Positions 1 through 6,705 of a DNA stretch of 23,119 nucleotides are shown here, piece by piece. Origin of the DNA: a virus; the IMG/VR virus record IMGVR_UViG_3300027796_000048, positions 1-23,119 of that record. The stretch is one strand, 5' to 3'. Positions within the stretch are counted from its first letter, which is position 1. Each line of letters starts with the position of its first letter. The translations under genes were made by a program, and so were the position numbers. The notes under the pieces are model-generated. The model was not told where the DNA came from. It was given only the letters and a program-made list of their open reading frames with translations, and made no database searches.

Positions 1-57
1 AGTTTTTCAAGTGCGCTATATGTTGCCTTAGAAAAACTTGGGCATATTAATAAATGA
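1..57 (+). CDS. 3' end of an unidentified gene (partial)
   Basis: An open frame enters from the left edge and stops with TGA at 55-57, giving the last 18 residues (ending LEKLGHINK). The stop overlaps the ATG of the next gene as ATGA, which is the same coupling used between other genes of this early cluster, and this is the main reason to believe the frame. Too little is present to assign a family. It is probably the last part of an early phage gene. Confidence 0.45.
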   Translation, partial: SFSSALYVALEKLGHINK

Positions 58-203
58 AACCAACTAAAACAAACCTATCAAAATACTACGGTATAACAAC
101 CCGCACATTACGTAACTGGGAATTATCAACAGACGGACGAGAGAAGATATACGAGGCTATAAAAGCCTACTACATAGCACACCAAGAAAGGGGGAATAGA
201 TGA
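54..203 (+). CDS. small helix-turn-helix-like protein (49 aa)
   Basis: This 49-residue gene begins at ATG 54, overlapping the previous stop as ATGA, and ends at TGA 201-203, overlapping the next ATG in the same way. The segment LSKYYGITTRTLRNWE (about residues 8-23) has the form of a helix-turn-helix: a turn-containing GIT followed by a recognition-like helix TRTLRNWE, as in small phage regulators. A second amphipathic helix (EKIYEAIKAYYIAHQ) follows. It may bind DNA as a small regulator of early genes, but this is inferred only from the motif. The ATGA junctions on both sides suggest translational coupling and argue that it is a real gene despite its size. Confidence 0.6.
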   Translation: MKPTKTNLSKYYGITTRTLRNWELSTDGREKIYEAIKAYYIAHQERGNR

Positions 204-442
204 AAATACAAACACGGGAAGAGTATGAGCGAGAGTACAATATATTGCGAGATGTATTCAAAGACTCTAACGCAATGCTCAACAAAAATCTTTTAATACT
301 AGATAACTCTTTTATTAAATCGCTAGAAGAACAAAACCAATGGCTTCAAAGCCTACTTGATTTAAAACAGCAGGAAATATCTGTGTTGGAATCGAAAGTT
401 GAAGAGCTAGAAGAATATACAAAACCAATTTTGGCGCATTAA
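200..442 (+). CDS. hypothetical coiled-coil protein (80 aa)
   Basis: No family is recognised. The 80-residue product is rich in Glu, Leu, Gln and Asn. Its second half (about residues 38-73, from IKSLEEQNQW to VEELEEYT) has the heptad spacing of hydrophobic residues expected for a coiled coil, so it probably forms a dimer or binds a partner. There is no signal peptide, membrane segment or cysteine. The start at 200 has AAAGGGGG just upstream and overlaps the previous stop. The stop at 440-442 touches the next ATG at 443, so it belongs to the same early operon as the two nucleases downstream. Confidence 0.6.
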   Translation: MKIQTREEYEREYNILRDVFKDSNAMLNKNLLILDNSFIKSLEEQNQWLQSLLDLKQQEISVLESKVEELEEYTKPILAH

Positions 443-769
443 ATGATAGGAATAACAAAAGCCGAGCAACTTAAAAAGAACGGAACACTCAAAGAGAAGC
501 CATTCAAAAGTAAAGCCTATTTAGAGTGGTTCCACAATCAGAACTTTGGGTGCTTAGTGTGTGGAGATAACAATATCGAAGCACACCACATAATGCAAGG
601 AAATAGAGGCAGACAGGACGATTTAATTGTACCGTTATGCCCCGATCACCATCGAGGTAAATATTCTCCTCACGGGTTTGATGCTACGATGTTCCACGCG
701 ACTTATCCAAAAGATATGCAGATTGATATCGCAAATAAATTATTTGGAGAATGGGATGAAAGTAAGTAA
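443..769 (+). CDS. HNH-family nuclease, Ref/DUF968-like
   Basis: The 108-residue protein has a zinc-binding HNH arrangement: CxxC at residues 37-40, a HH pair at 48-49 within EAHHI, PLC at 64-66, a second HH pair at 69-70 and H77. The order C..C-HH-x(16)-C-xx-HH resembles the phage Ref (RecA-dependent nuclease of P1) and DUF968 families, which cut DNA during recombination. The C-terminal WF-type end (KLFGEW) also fits. The choice between Ref and DUF968 is not certain, and activity is inferred. It starts immediately after the upstream stop and overlaps the next gene, another nuclease, by 14 bases, so the two probably work in the same DNA-processing step. Confidence 0.7.
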   Translation: MIGITKAEQLKKNGTLKEKPFKSKAYLEWFHNQNFGCLVCGDNNIEAHHIMQGNRGRQDDLIVPLCPDHHRGKYSPHGFDATMFHATYPKDMQIDIANKLFGEWDESK

Positions 770-1076
770 ATATCGTAACAAAAAAACAAACGGGTACGAT
801 AGTGCAAAAGAAGCAGGAAGAGCTTGGCAATTAAAGATACTAGAGCGTAATGGAGAAATATACGATCTCCGAGAGCAAGTGATGTTTATACTGCAAGACA
901 AATTTAAACGTGACGGAAAATCAGAAAGAGCAATAACATACGTTGCGGATTTTGTTTATATGCAAGACGGTAAAAAGATCGTTGAGGACGTAAAGGGGTT
1001 CAAAACAGACGTTTACAAGATTAAGCGTAAAATGTTGTTATTTCGCTATCCTGATATTGTTTTTTTGGAGACATAA
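756..1076 (+). CDS. DUF1064-like PD-(D/E)XK nuclease (106 aa)
   Basis: The sequence matches the pattern of the phage DUF1064 family: KYRNKKTNGYDSAKEAGRAW at the N-terminus, Glu19 in the first helix, YVADFVY with Asp65, then IVEDVKG with Asp78 and Lys80. D65...D78-V-K80 is a PD-(D/E)XK nuclease core. Family members are thought to be structure-specific or Holliday-junction-type nucleases, but the substrate here is inferred. The frame stays open upstream to 627, but the start at 756 is preferred: GGAGA lies 7 bases before it, the family N-terminus begins there, and the extra upstream 43 residues look like a shadow of the HNH gene. It overlaps the HNH gene by 14 bases and the next ATG by one base. 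Confidence 0.78.
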   Translation: MKVSKYRNKKTNGYDSAKEAGRAWQLKILERNGEIYDLREQVMFILQDKFKRDGKSERAITYVADFVYMQDGKKIVEDVKGFKTDVYKIKRKMLLFRYPDIVFLET

Positions 1077-1300
1077 TGAAAACAGACTATCTATACTGCA
1101 TAAACGAAAACACATGCTTGCATCGCCGAGGGTGTAAGCGTTGGATAGGAAACTACACCGACGAAGAAGCTATTGAAGAGTCAGATAACAATGCCAACGG
1201 ATACGTCGATGATTACTACTGCATGCGAGAAGATTACGACTACGATAACGTAAAACATCCGTTTGATATGTTGGATAGATTTCGTTCGAGTTTAGGATAA
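1076..1300 (+). CDS. small acidic Cys-containing protein (74 aa)
   Basis: The function is unknown. The 74-residue product has C8, C14 and C20 near the N-terminus (CINENTC, RRGCKRWIG) and C49 in YYCMRED, with a very acidic, Tyr- and Asp-rich middle. Four cysteines and one nearby His16 could bind a metal ion, but spacing of five between the cysteines is not a classical zinc finger. The ATG overlaps the preceding TAA by one base, with TTGGAG upstream as ribosome binding site, so it is the last gene of the early operon. Small proteins of this look are common in phage early regions. Confidence 0.6.
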   Translation: MKTDYLYCINENTCLHRRGCKRWIGNYTDEEAIEESDNNANGYVDDYYCMREDYDYDNVKHPFDMLDRFRSSLG

Positions 1301-1315
1301 ATTTCAGTAAAAAAG

Positions 1316-1323
1316 TGTATAAT
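1316..1323 (+). promoter_or_regulatory. candidate sigma70-type -10 box (TGTATAAT)
   Basis: TATAAT at 1318-1323 is preceded directly by TG and by a run of A bases. No good -35 box is visible. It points rightward into a 110-base stretch without a plus-strand gene, which makes it a candidate promoter for a small RNA rather than for a protein gene. Confidence 0.4.
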
Positions 1324-1430
1324 ACTACATACCGACAAACTACCACTTGGTAGCGTCGAAGTAGTTTTAAATAGATGCAACAAGTAAGGAATGCGACTTC
1401 ATCCGCTCCCGCCTGAACCTTGCATCGACT
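1324..1430 (+). ncRNA. possible structured RNA or terminator region
   Basis: Between two genes that converge here lies a stretch with strong complementary segments. ACTAC 1324-1328 can pair with GTAGT 1361-1365, CGAC 1333-1336 with GTCG 1355-1358, and CTACC 1340-1344 with GGTAG 1349-1353, giving one long interrupted hairpin followed by TTTT. A second stem joins GATGCAA 1374-1380 to TTGCATC 1420-1426. GTCGA 1355-1359 could alternatively pair with TCGAC 1425-1429, so the two parts could switch. The -10 box just upstream would start transcription at about 1330. It could be a phage small RNA, or the first hairpin may simply be the terminator of the early operon. No known RNA family was recognised. 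Confidence 0.35.
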
Positions 1431-1435
1431 TAAGA

Positions 1436-1795
1436 CTATTTTAGTGTACGCAACTTATAAAGCGTAGTAAGATAAAGCCCAACTATCTCATCTATAATAT
1501 TTTGAATCGCTGTATCTTCTTTGTCAGCATCATAAAATCTATTTTTCTCAATAGTCTTAAGATGAGTTTCCAATACAGTAGCAATATCTCCTTGTGGTGT
1601 ATCATTCATACGGGGGATATCTTTAATGATTCCGTGTCTACCTTGCCAAGTCTCAGCTAGACTATCTGCAAGATCAACAATCTCACTATAGAAAGTGTTA
1701 AGTGCCATGTGTTGAGCAAAGCTCTTAGTTTTTAAATGCTCCCTATGTGCAACATCACGACTTAGAAACATAATACCGATTAATTTACCTGCCAT
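1436..1795 (-). CDS. DUF5856-like phage protein (119 aa)
   Basis: This is the only gene on the minus strand. The N-terminal half (FLSRDVAHREHLKTKSFAQH followed by MALNTFYSEIVDLADSLAE and WQGRHG) fits the pattern of a helical phage family, DUF5856, whose members show SR-x-xAH-x-HL-x-TKS and a later AE-x-x-QG motif. The many spaced His, Glu and Asp residues recall ferritin-like helix bundles, but no function is established and I infer none. The start is supported by TAAGGAG on the minus strand 8 bases before the ATG. It is transcribed away from the terminase genes and may be an accessory gene with its own control. Confidence 0.68.
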   Translation of the reverse strand: MAGKLIGIMFLSRDVAHREHLKTKSFAQHMALNTFYSEIVDLADSLAETWQGRHGIIKDIPRMNDTPQGDIATVLETHLKTIEKNRFYDADKEDTAIQNIIDEIVGLYLTTLYKLRTLK

Positions 1796-1824
1796 ATCAT
1801 AAACTCCTTAAAACCAAATTTGTA

Positions 1825-1836
1825 GTATAATTATAC
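1825..1836. promoter_or_regulatory. palindromic divergent -10 element
   Basis: GTATAATTATAC is a perfect 12-base palindrome that contains TATAAT on the plus strand (1826-1831) and TATAAT on the minus strand (1835-1830). It lies between the minus-strand gene at 1795 and the terminase gene at 1915, so it can serve as -10 box in both directions. No convincing -35 box is seen on either side. Confidence 0.5.
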
Positions 1837-1914
1837 CTTACTATGGTATTGACCGATATGTGATCGTGGCTTGTGTTGGCTGTGGTAACTTAAATTAAAC
1901 TTGAAAGATGCAAA

Positions 1915-2301
1915 ATGAAGCCTTTAACGCAATTACAAGAGAAATTCGCACAATTGGTAGCAAGTGGTATGACACAAGCAGATGCTTACCGCGGGTCATT
2001 CTCAGCTGATAAAATGAAACCTGAAACCATACATAAACGTGCAAGCGAAATGATGGCAAAGGGGGAGGTAATGGGTAGGGTCGATGAGCTACGAAAAGAA
2101 CTCTCAAATAAAGCATTGTGGACGCGAGAAGAGAGCGTACAAGCGTTAAAGAATGTATTAGCTGACGGTAAGGGTTCGGAGGTTGTTTCAGCCGTTAAGG
2201 AGCTTAATTCAATGCACGGATATAACGCTCCTATCAAGATCGATGCGGAACTAAGAGCTACTGTAAACATTTACGTACCCGAACAAAGCGAAGATGAGTA
2301 G
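1915..2301 (+). CDS. terS: terminase small subunit
   Basis: The 128-residue protein begins with LTQLQEKFAQLVASGMTQADAY, the N-terminal helix-turn-helix pattern of Terminase_2-type small subunits (LT-x-x-Q-x-x-F ... G-x-x-x-x-A-Y). A helical middle (RASEMMAKGEVMGRVDELRKEL) and an acidic tail follow. The family recognises the packaging site on viral DNA and presents it to the large subunit. Its position directly before the large subunit, with an 8-base overlap, supports the call. The ribosome binding site (GAAAG) is weak. A second ATG at 1908 is out of frame. The upstream palindromic -10 element probably drives it. Confidence 0.82.
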   Translation: MKPLTQLQEKFAQLVASGMTQADAYRGSFSADKMKPETIHKRASEMMAKGEVMGRVDELRKELSNKALWTREESVQALKNVLADGKGSEVVSAVKELNSMHGYNAPIKIDAELRATVNIYVPEQSEDE

Positions 2302-3619
2302 CTGGAAACCAACGCCTAAACAATCCCTATCGCTACGCACTACCGCCAAGATGATTTTATTTGGCGGTGGTAGAGGGAGCGGCAAGACCGATGCAGGGCT
2401 AATGCGCCCATTCGTAGCAAATAAATACCTAAACCCCAAGTACCGATCATTAGTAATTAGAAAGAACTCTGACGACCTAAGCGACTGGGTATCACGTGCC
2501 GAACAAATATACACTCAATTTGGAGCAAAGAAGACCGGACAGCTTGCTGTGTTTAAATTTCCAAGTGGAGCAACGATTAAAACTGGACATCTTGCGGATA
2601 AAGATAGTTACGCACGTTATCAAGGGCATGAGTACCAAGAGATAACCATCGAAGAGCTTACACACATACCTACACAGCTTTTGTTTGAACAGCTCATGGG
2701 GTCATTGCGATCAACCACTCCTGAATTATCGCCGCAATTCTTTGGTACAGCTAATCCGGGTGGAATTGGTCACGAATGGGTAAAAGAGTATTGGCATATC
2801 GGGGAGTATGAACACGGCAAAAAGTTTGATGACAATGGTGTAACAAAGATTTACATACCTGCAAACATCGACGATAATCCATATCTTATGAACGCAGACC
2901 CTGATTATGTCAACTATCTCAATAACCTCCCTCCTGATTTAAAAGAGAAATGGCGTAACGGTTCATGGGATGATTACGATACACCATCTCAATTCTATGC
3001 CCTATCACTCACTAAAGCAAAGAATCAATCTCGCATAACGACTATACCGATTCAAAGCTCACTAAGAACCTTTGCGGCGTTTGATTTAGGAATGCGTGAC
3101 CAAATGGTGGTGTGGGTGGCGCAGATACACGGTAAAGAAATACGAATAGTACGATGCTATGCTAATCGAGGTCATAATATTGAGCATTACGCTAATTGGC
3201 TCAATGACTTAAAAGATGAGTATGATCTACGCTTTGAGAAAGTATTTGTTCCGCATGATGCCAATGTGAGAGAATTAACTAGCGATGGCACACGATTCGA
3301 TAAGATGAAACAATTAGGAATGAAGCCTGATTTATTGCCAAGGGCTGACGTACTAAGCGGTATTGAGATTGCACGAGACCTTATAGGACATTGTTATTTT
3401 GATGAGGTAGGATGTAAGGATGGGCTAAGAGCCTTAAGAGCTTATGGCCGTGAGTTTGATACTAAAGCAAACCGATACAAAGACAACCCATTGCACGACT
3501 GGGCGAGTGACTACTCAGATTCGTTTAGATATTTAGCGCAAGGGTTATCCAAGTCAATTACTACCTACACGCCTAAACAAACTTATCAACCGCAAGAAGT
3601 ATCATGGATGGGTGCGTAG
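2294..3619 (+). CDS. terL: terminase large subunit (ATPase and nuclease)
   Basis: This 441-residue protein is the DNA-packaging motor. A Walker A motif GGGRGSGKT is at residues 24-32 and a Walker B EITIEEL at 116-122 with the catalytic Glu pair 120-121. The C-terminal RNase H-like nuclease begins with FAAFDLGMRD (about residue 260; acidic metal ligand Asp) and continues with PHDAN and the last acidic motif DWASDYSDSFRY near residue 415. The length is usual for headful-packaging terminases of P22-like phages. It overlaps the small subunit by 8 bases and is followed by the portal gene. Confidence 0.93.
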   Translation: MSSWKPTPKQSLSLRTTAKMILFGGGRGSGKTDAGLMRPFVANKYLNPKYRSLVIRKNSDDLSDWVSRAEQIYTQFGAKKTGQLAVFKFPSGATIKTGHLADKDSYARYQGHEYQEITIEELTHIPTQLLFEQLMGSLRSTTPELSPQFFGTANPGGIGHEWVKEYWHIGEYEHGKKFDDNGVTKIYIPANIDDNPYLMNADPDYVNYLNNLPPDLKEKWRNGSWDDYDTPSQFYALSLTKAKNQSRITTIPIQSSLRTFAAFDLGMRDQMVVWVAQIHGKEIRIVRCYANRGHNIEHYANWLNDLKDEYDLRFEKVFVPHDANVRELTSDGTRFDKMKQLGMKPDLLPRADVLSGIEIARDLIGHCYFDEVGCKDGLRALRAYGREFDTKANRYKDNPLHDWASDYSDSFRYLAQGLSKSITTYTPKQTYQPQEVSWMGA

Positions 3620-3624
3620 GTATC

Positions 3625-3641
3625 TTAATATGATACAATAT
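3625..3641 (+). promoter_or_regulatory. candidate phage promoter before portal
   Basis: The 17-mer TTAATATGATACAATAT contains an extended -10 box TG-A-TACAAT (3631-3639). The same 17 bases occur exactly before the scaffold gene at 5853. Transcription would start near 3646, giving a 20-base leader that contains the GGAG ribosome binding site of the portal gene. Confidence 0.55.
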
Positions 3642-3665
3642 CAAATTAATATATGGAGTTTGTAA

Positions 3666-5837
3666 ATGGACGTTATTTCTAAACAACCTATCGATATGCA
3701 AGAAGAAGGCGAAGAAGGTCTAATTAAACTGGCTAAAGAGCGTTCATTAACAGCCTCTAAGTATTGGCAACGCACTTACGACCTATCCCGTACTGATACA
3801 GCGTTCGCATACGGTGACCAATGGGATGATAAAGCCTTAGAGGTTCGTAAAGGCAGACCAACTCTAACACTCAATAAGATGGGGCAGTTTATAAGCAGAT
3901 TGGTCGGTGATTATAGACAGAATGTTTCTACGATTAAATGTATTGCTAACGGTAACTTTGATGGAGTTCTTAAAAATACCGATGGAACTAAAGATTACAA
4001 GCTATCTCAGGTATTAGAAGGTCTTATCCGAAACATCGAACAGATTAGTAATGCGCCATACCAGTATAAGACTGCTTTTCAACACGCTGTAGAGGGAGGG
4101 TTTGGATGGTTAAGAGTTCTAACCGACTATGCGGATGGAGATAGTTTTGATCTTGACCTTAAAATTCAAGCGATTCGACATAGATATACTGTAGTAATTG
4201 ACCCTGATGCAGTAGAACCTGATGCCAGTGATATGAATTGGGCTTTTATCACGGAGCGAATGAGTTCCGAAGAGTTTCATAAGCGATACCCTGACGGACA
4301 AATTGCAGATTTACAGCGTGTTACAGCCGATCATGTTCCATTTTGGGGTGTTGATAAAACAGTTGTTGTATCGGAATACTTTGTTAGAAAACCTATTAAG
4401 CGCACTCTTTTATTGATGAGCAATAACGAAACATACTGGGAAGATGAAGTTAAAAAAATCCTTGATGAGCTATCAGCGCAAGGAATTACAGTATCTCGTA
4501 AACGAAAAGTTGATACACATAAAGTTTTATGGTACAAGATCACAGCGGGTGGAATTTTAGAGGGACCTAAAGAGTGGGTAGGGTCAACTATTCCTATCGT
4601 TCCAATGTGGGGCAAAGAGATTGACTTAGAAGGCAAGAGGGAGTTCAGGGGGCTTATCCATGATGCTATCGATGCTCAACGAATGCACAATTACTGGATG
4701 AGTGCCGCAACTGAACGTGTCGCACTTGCTCCTAAGGCTCCGTGGGTTGGAGCGGCTGAAAACTTTGAGGGTCACGAAGAGAAATGGAATACAGCAAATA
4801 TCACTAATTGGTCATATCTTGCGTATAACCCAACTGCTACAGGCGATAAACCATTACGTACAGACCCACCACCAATGCCAAGTCAAGAGCTGCAAATAGC
4901 ATCATTGAGCGAACAGGGCATTAAATCATCAGTCGGTATGTACGATGCGATGCTAGGACAAAAGAGCCAAGAGACAAGCGGTATAGCCATCCAATCAAGA
5001 CAACAGCAAGGAGACACGGCTAACTTCGTATTCACTGATAACGCAAACTTAGCAATTCAGCGTATCGGTAAAATCCTAGTTGAGTGTATCCCTGCTATCT
5101 ATGACGGTAATCGTATCATTCGTATGCACTTTGCAGATGGTAGCGGTGACTTTGTAGAGATTAACAAAACTATTGTCGATGAGCAGACAGGAAATCCTGT
5201 TATAGTGCATGATTTAGGGATGGGTAAATATGATGTATCAGTAACTACTGGCCCACAATATATGACGCAACGACAAGAAGCGGCAAACTCTATGCTAGAA
5301 CTCGCAAAGGTTATCCCACAAGTAGGACAAATTGCACCTGACTTATTGGCTGGCAATCTTGATATTCCAAATAGTGATGTATTAGCTGAACGTCTTAAAA
5401 AGATGATCCCTCAAAATCTACTATCACCAGAGGAACAGCAAGAGATCGCCAAGAACGCTCCACCTCCTCAGCCACCACAACCTACACCAGAGGAACAAAT
5501 TGCACAGATGGATATGCAATCGGCACAATCCAAACAGCAATTTGATTTACAGATGCAACAGCTAAAAATCCAAGAGGCTAACATCAAGTTACAAACAACA
5601 CAGCTCGAAGCGCAAAACAAAATGGAGGAAATAAATGAACCGACGGATAAAAAGGAATCAGGCGAAAATGGTCATGAAGATTCAGCGCAAGATGCAGAAC
5701 TCATTCAAAGCATTGTTAAAGACCAAGTAGCAAAAGCTATGGCAGAGTTAATCGCTATGCAACGCGGTCAACAATCACCACAAGAAGAAATGCAAGAGCC
5801 AGTTGATAATCCAACCGAAGAGATGGTTGAACCATAA
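3666..5837 (+). CDS. portal protein, P22 gp1-like
   Basis: The 723-residue protein is almost the same length as the P22 portal (725). The N-terminal part has the P22_portal pattern (YWQRTYDLSRTDTAFAYGDQW, then LTLNKMGQFISRLVGDYRQN and WGKEIDLEGKREFRGL). The region around residue 350-440 (DAQRMHNYWMSAATERVALAP, then QETSGIAIQSRQQQGDTANF) is typical of the stem and wing. The C-terminus (about 590-723) is rich in Gln, Glu and Pro with a long helix, like the barrel of P22 gp1. It forms the dodecameric ring through which DNA enters and leaves. GGAG lies 7 bases before the ATG. Confidence 0.93.
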   Translation: MDVISKQPIDMQEEGEEGLIKLAKERSLTASKYWQRTYDLSRTDTAFAYGDQWDDKALEVRKGRPTLTLNKMGQFISRLVGDYRQNVSTIKCIANGNFDGVLKNTDGTKDYKLSQVLEGLIRNIEQISNAPYQYKTAFQHAVEGGFGWLRVLTDYADGDSFDLDLKIQAIRHRYTVVIDPDAVEPDASDMNWAFITERMSSEEFHKRYPDGQIADLQRVTADHVPFWGVDKTVVVSEYFVRKPIKRTLLLMSNNETYWEDEVKKILDELSAQGITVSRKRKVDTHKVLWYKITAGGILEGPKEWVGSTIPIVPMWGKEIDLEGKREFRGLIHDAIDAQRMHNYWMSAATERVALAPKAPWVGAAENFEGHEEKWNTANITNWSYLAYNPTATGDKPLRTDPPPMPSQELQIASLSEQGIKSSVGMYDAMLGQKSQETSGIAIQSRQQQGDTANFVFTDNANLAIQRIGKILVECIPAIYDGNRIIRMHFADGSGDFVEINKTIVDEQTGNPVIVHDLGMGKYDVSVTTGPQYMTQRQEAANSMLELAKVIPQVGQIAPDLLAGNLDIPNSDVLAERLKKMIPQNLLSPEEQQEIAKNAPPPQPPQPTPEEQIAQMDMQSAQSKQQFDLQMQQLKIQEANIKLQTTQLEAQNKMEEINEPTDKKESGENGHEDSAQDAELIQSIVKDQVAKAMAELIAMQRGQQSPQEEMQEPVDNPTEEMVEP

Positions 5838-5848
5838 AACTCTTTTTT
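5823..5848 (+). terminator. weak terminator-like hairpin at the portal stop
   Basis: ATGGTTGAACCAT (5823-5835) is a near-palindrome overlapping the portal stop codon, and it is followed at 5843-5848 by six T bases. The stem has only 4-6 pairs, so it would at best be a partial terminator before the promoter of the scaffold gene. Confidence 0.25.
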
Positions 5849-5852
5849 GTTT

Positions 5853-5869
5853 TTAATATGATACAATAT
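5853..5869 (+). promoter_or_regulatory. candidate phage promoter before scaffold
   Basis: TTAATATGATACAATAT repeats exactly the element at 3625. It has the extended -10 TG-A-TACAAT (5859-5867) and T-rich DNA upstream. A start near 5874 gives a 33-base leader to the scaffold gene, so scaffold and coat can be made at a higher rate than the portal. Confidence 0.58.
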
Positions 5870-5906
5870 TAATATCAAAACACCACGACCTTGAAAGGGA
5901 ACGCAA

Positions 5907-6692
5907 ATGGAAAGAGATTACGGAAGTTTCGACGTTGAGAGCAACAAACCACAACCAGTAGAAGAGGTAGCCACTGAGCCTGTAACAGTAGAAGCAGATG
6001 TTATCGAACCTACCACGACGGATGATCCAAAGGAAGAGGTGAATGAAGCACCAAAGCCACAAGGTAAATCACGAGCGCAAAAACGGATTGAAGCACTCAT
6101 ACAAGAGAAACATGACTTAGCTCGCCAACTTGAAGAAGCAAAAGCAAGTAAGCCAGATCCTAAACTTAAAGAGTTAGACCCTGACGACTTCGAAGATTAC
6201 GACGACTATTTATCAGCGGTAGAAGAAAAGAAGCCTAAAGAGGTAACGAAAGAGGTATCTAAAACAGATGATAATGTAGCCGTAGTAGAGCTATTCAAGG
6301 GCATTACGGAAGATATGATTGATAAGTACGAAGATTACGAAGATAAGTTAAGTGATATGCCATTGCTTACTATCGACATGATACGTGTACTCAACGAGAG
6401 CGACGAAGCGGGTGAAGTCGCATACTATCTCGCAAATAACCCAAAAGAGGCTAAAGCCTTATCGCAGTTATCACTAGGGAAGATGGCGATTGAAGTAGGT
6501 AAGATTGAATTAAAACTCTCTCAACCTAAAGCAGTTGTACCGATCACCAAGAAAGTAACCAGCGCGCCTGAACCAGTAACACCAGTAGGGGGTTCCAATA
6601 TGCCTCCACGTAGCTTATCAGAGGCAACGTCTCAATCAGAGTACGAAGCCATGAGAAAAAGCCAATCACAAAAGTCTAACGGCTTTATTTAA
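5907..6692 (+). CDS. capsid scaffolding protein (261 aa)
   Basis: The product is very acidic at the N-terminus (Glu-, Pro- and Thr-rich, about residues 1-50), then has a basic helix (SRAQKRIEALIQEKHDL, 54-70) that continues as a coiled coil, an acidic stretch with DPDDFEDYDDYL, and a helical region containing YYLANNPKEAKALSQLS, a pattern common in phage scaffolds. The C-terminus is polar and ends in a Ser/Gln-rich tail with EYEAMRK. The position between portal and coat is that of P22 gp8. It would guide coat assembly and leave the shell before packaging. The call rests on position and composition more than on sequence identity. The ribosome binding site is AAAGGGA. Confidence 0.72.
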   Translation: MERDYGSFDVESNKPQPVEEVATEPVTVEADVIEPTTTDDPKEEVNEAPKPQGKSRAQKRIEALIQEKHDLARQLEEAKASKPDPKLKELDPDDFEDYDDYLSAVEEKKPKEVTKEVSKTDDNVAVVELFKGITEDMIDKYEDYEDKLSDMPLLTIDMIRVLNESDEAGEVAYYLANNPKEAKALSQLSLGKMAIEVGKIELKLSQPKAVVPITKKVTSAPEPVTPVGGSNMPPRSLSEATSQSEYEAMRKSQSQKSNGFI

Positions 6693-6705
6693 TTAGGAGA
6701 AAACT

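Noticed and set aside
627-755. Upstream extension of the DUF1064 gene
   Set aside because: The extra residues mirror the HNH gene in another frame; the family start, with GGAGA before it, is at 756.
1324-1430. tRNA gene
   Set aside because: The stems do not make a cloverleaf; there is no T-arm GTTCGA, anticodon arm or CCA end.
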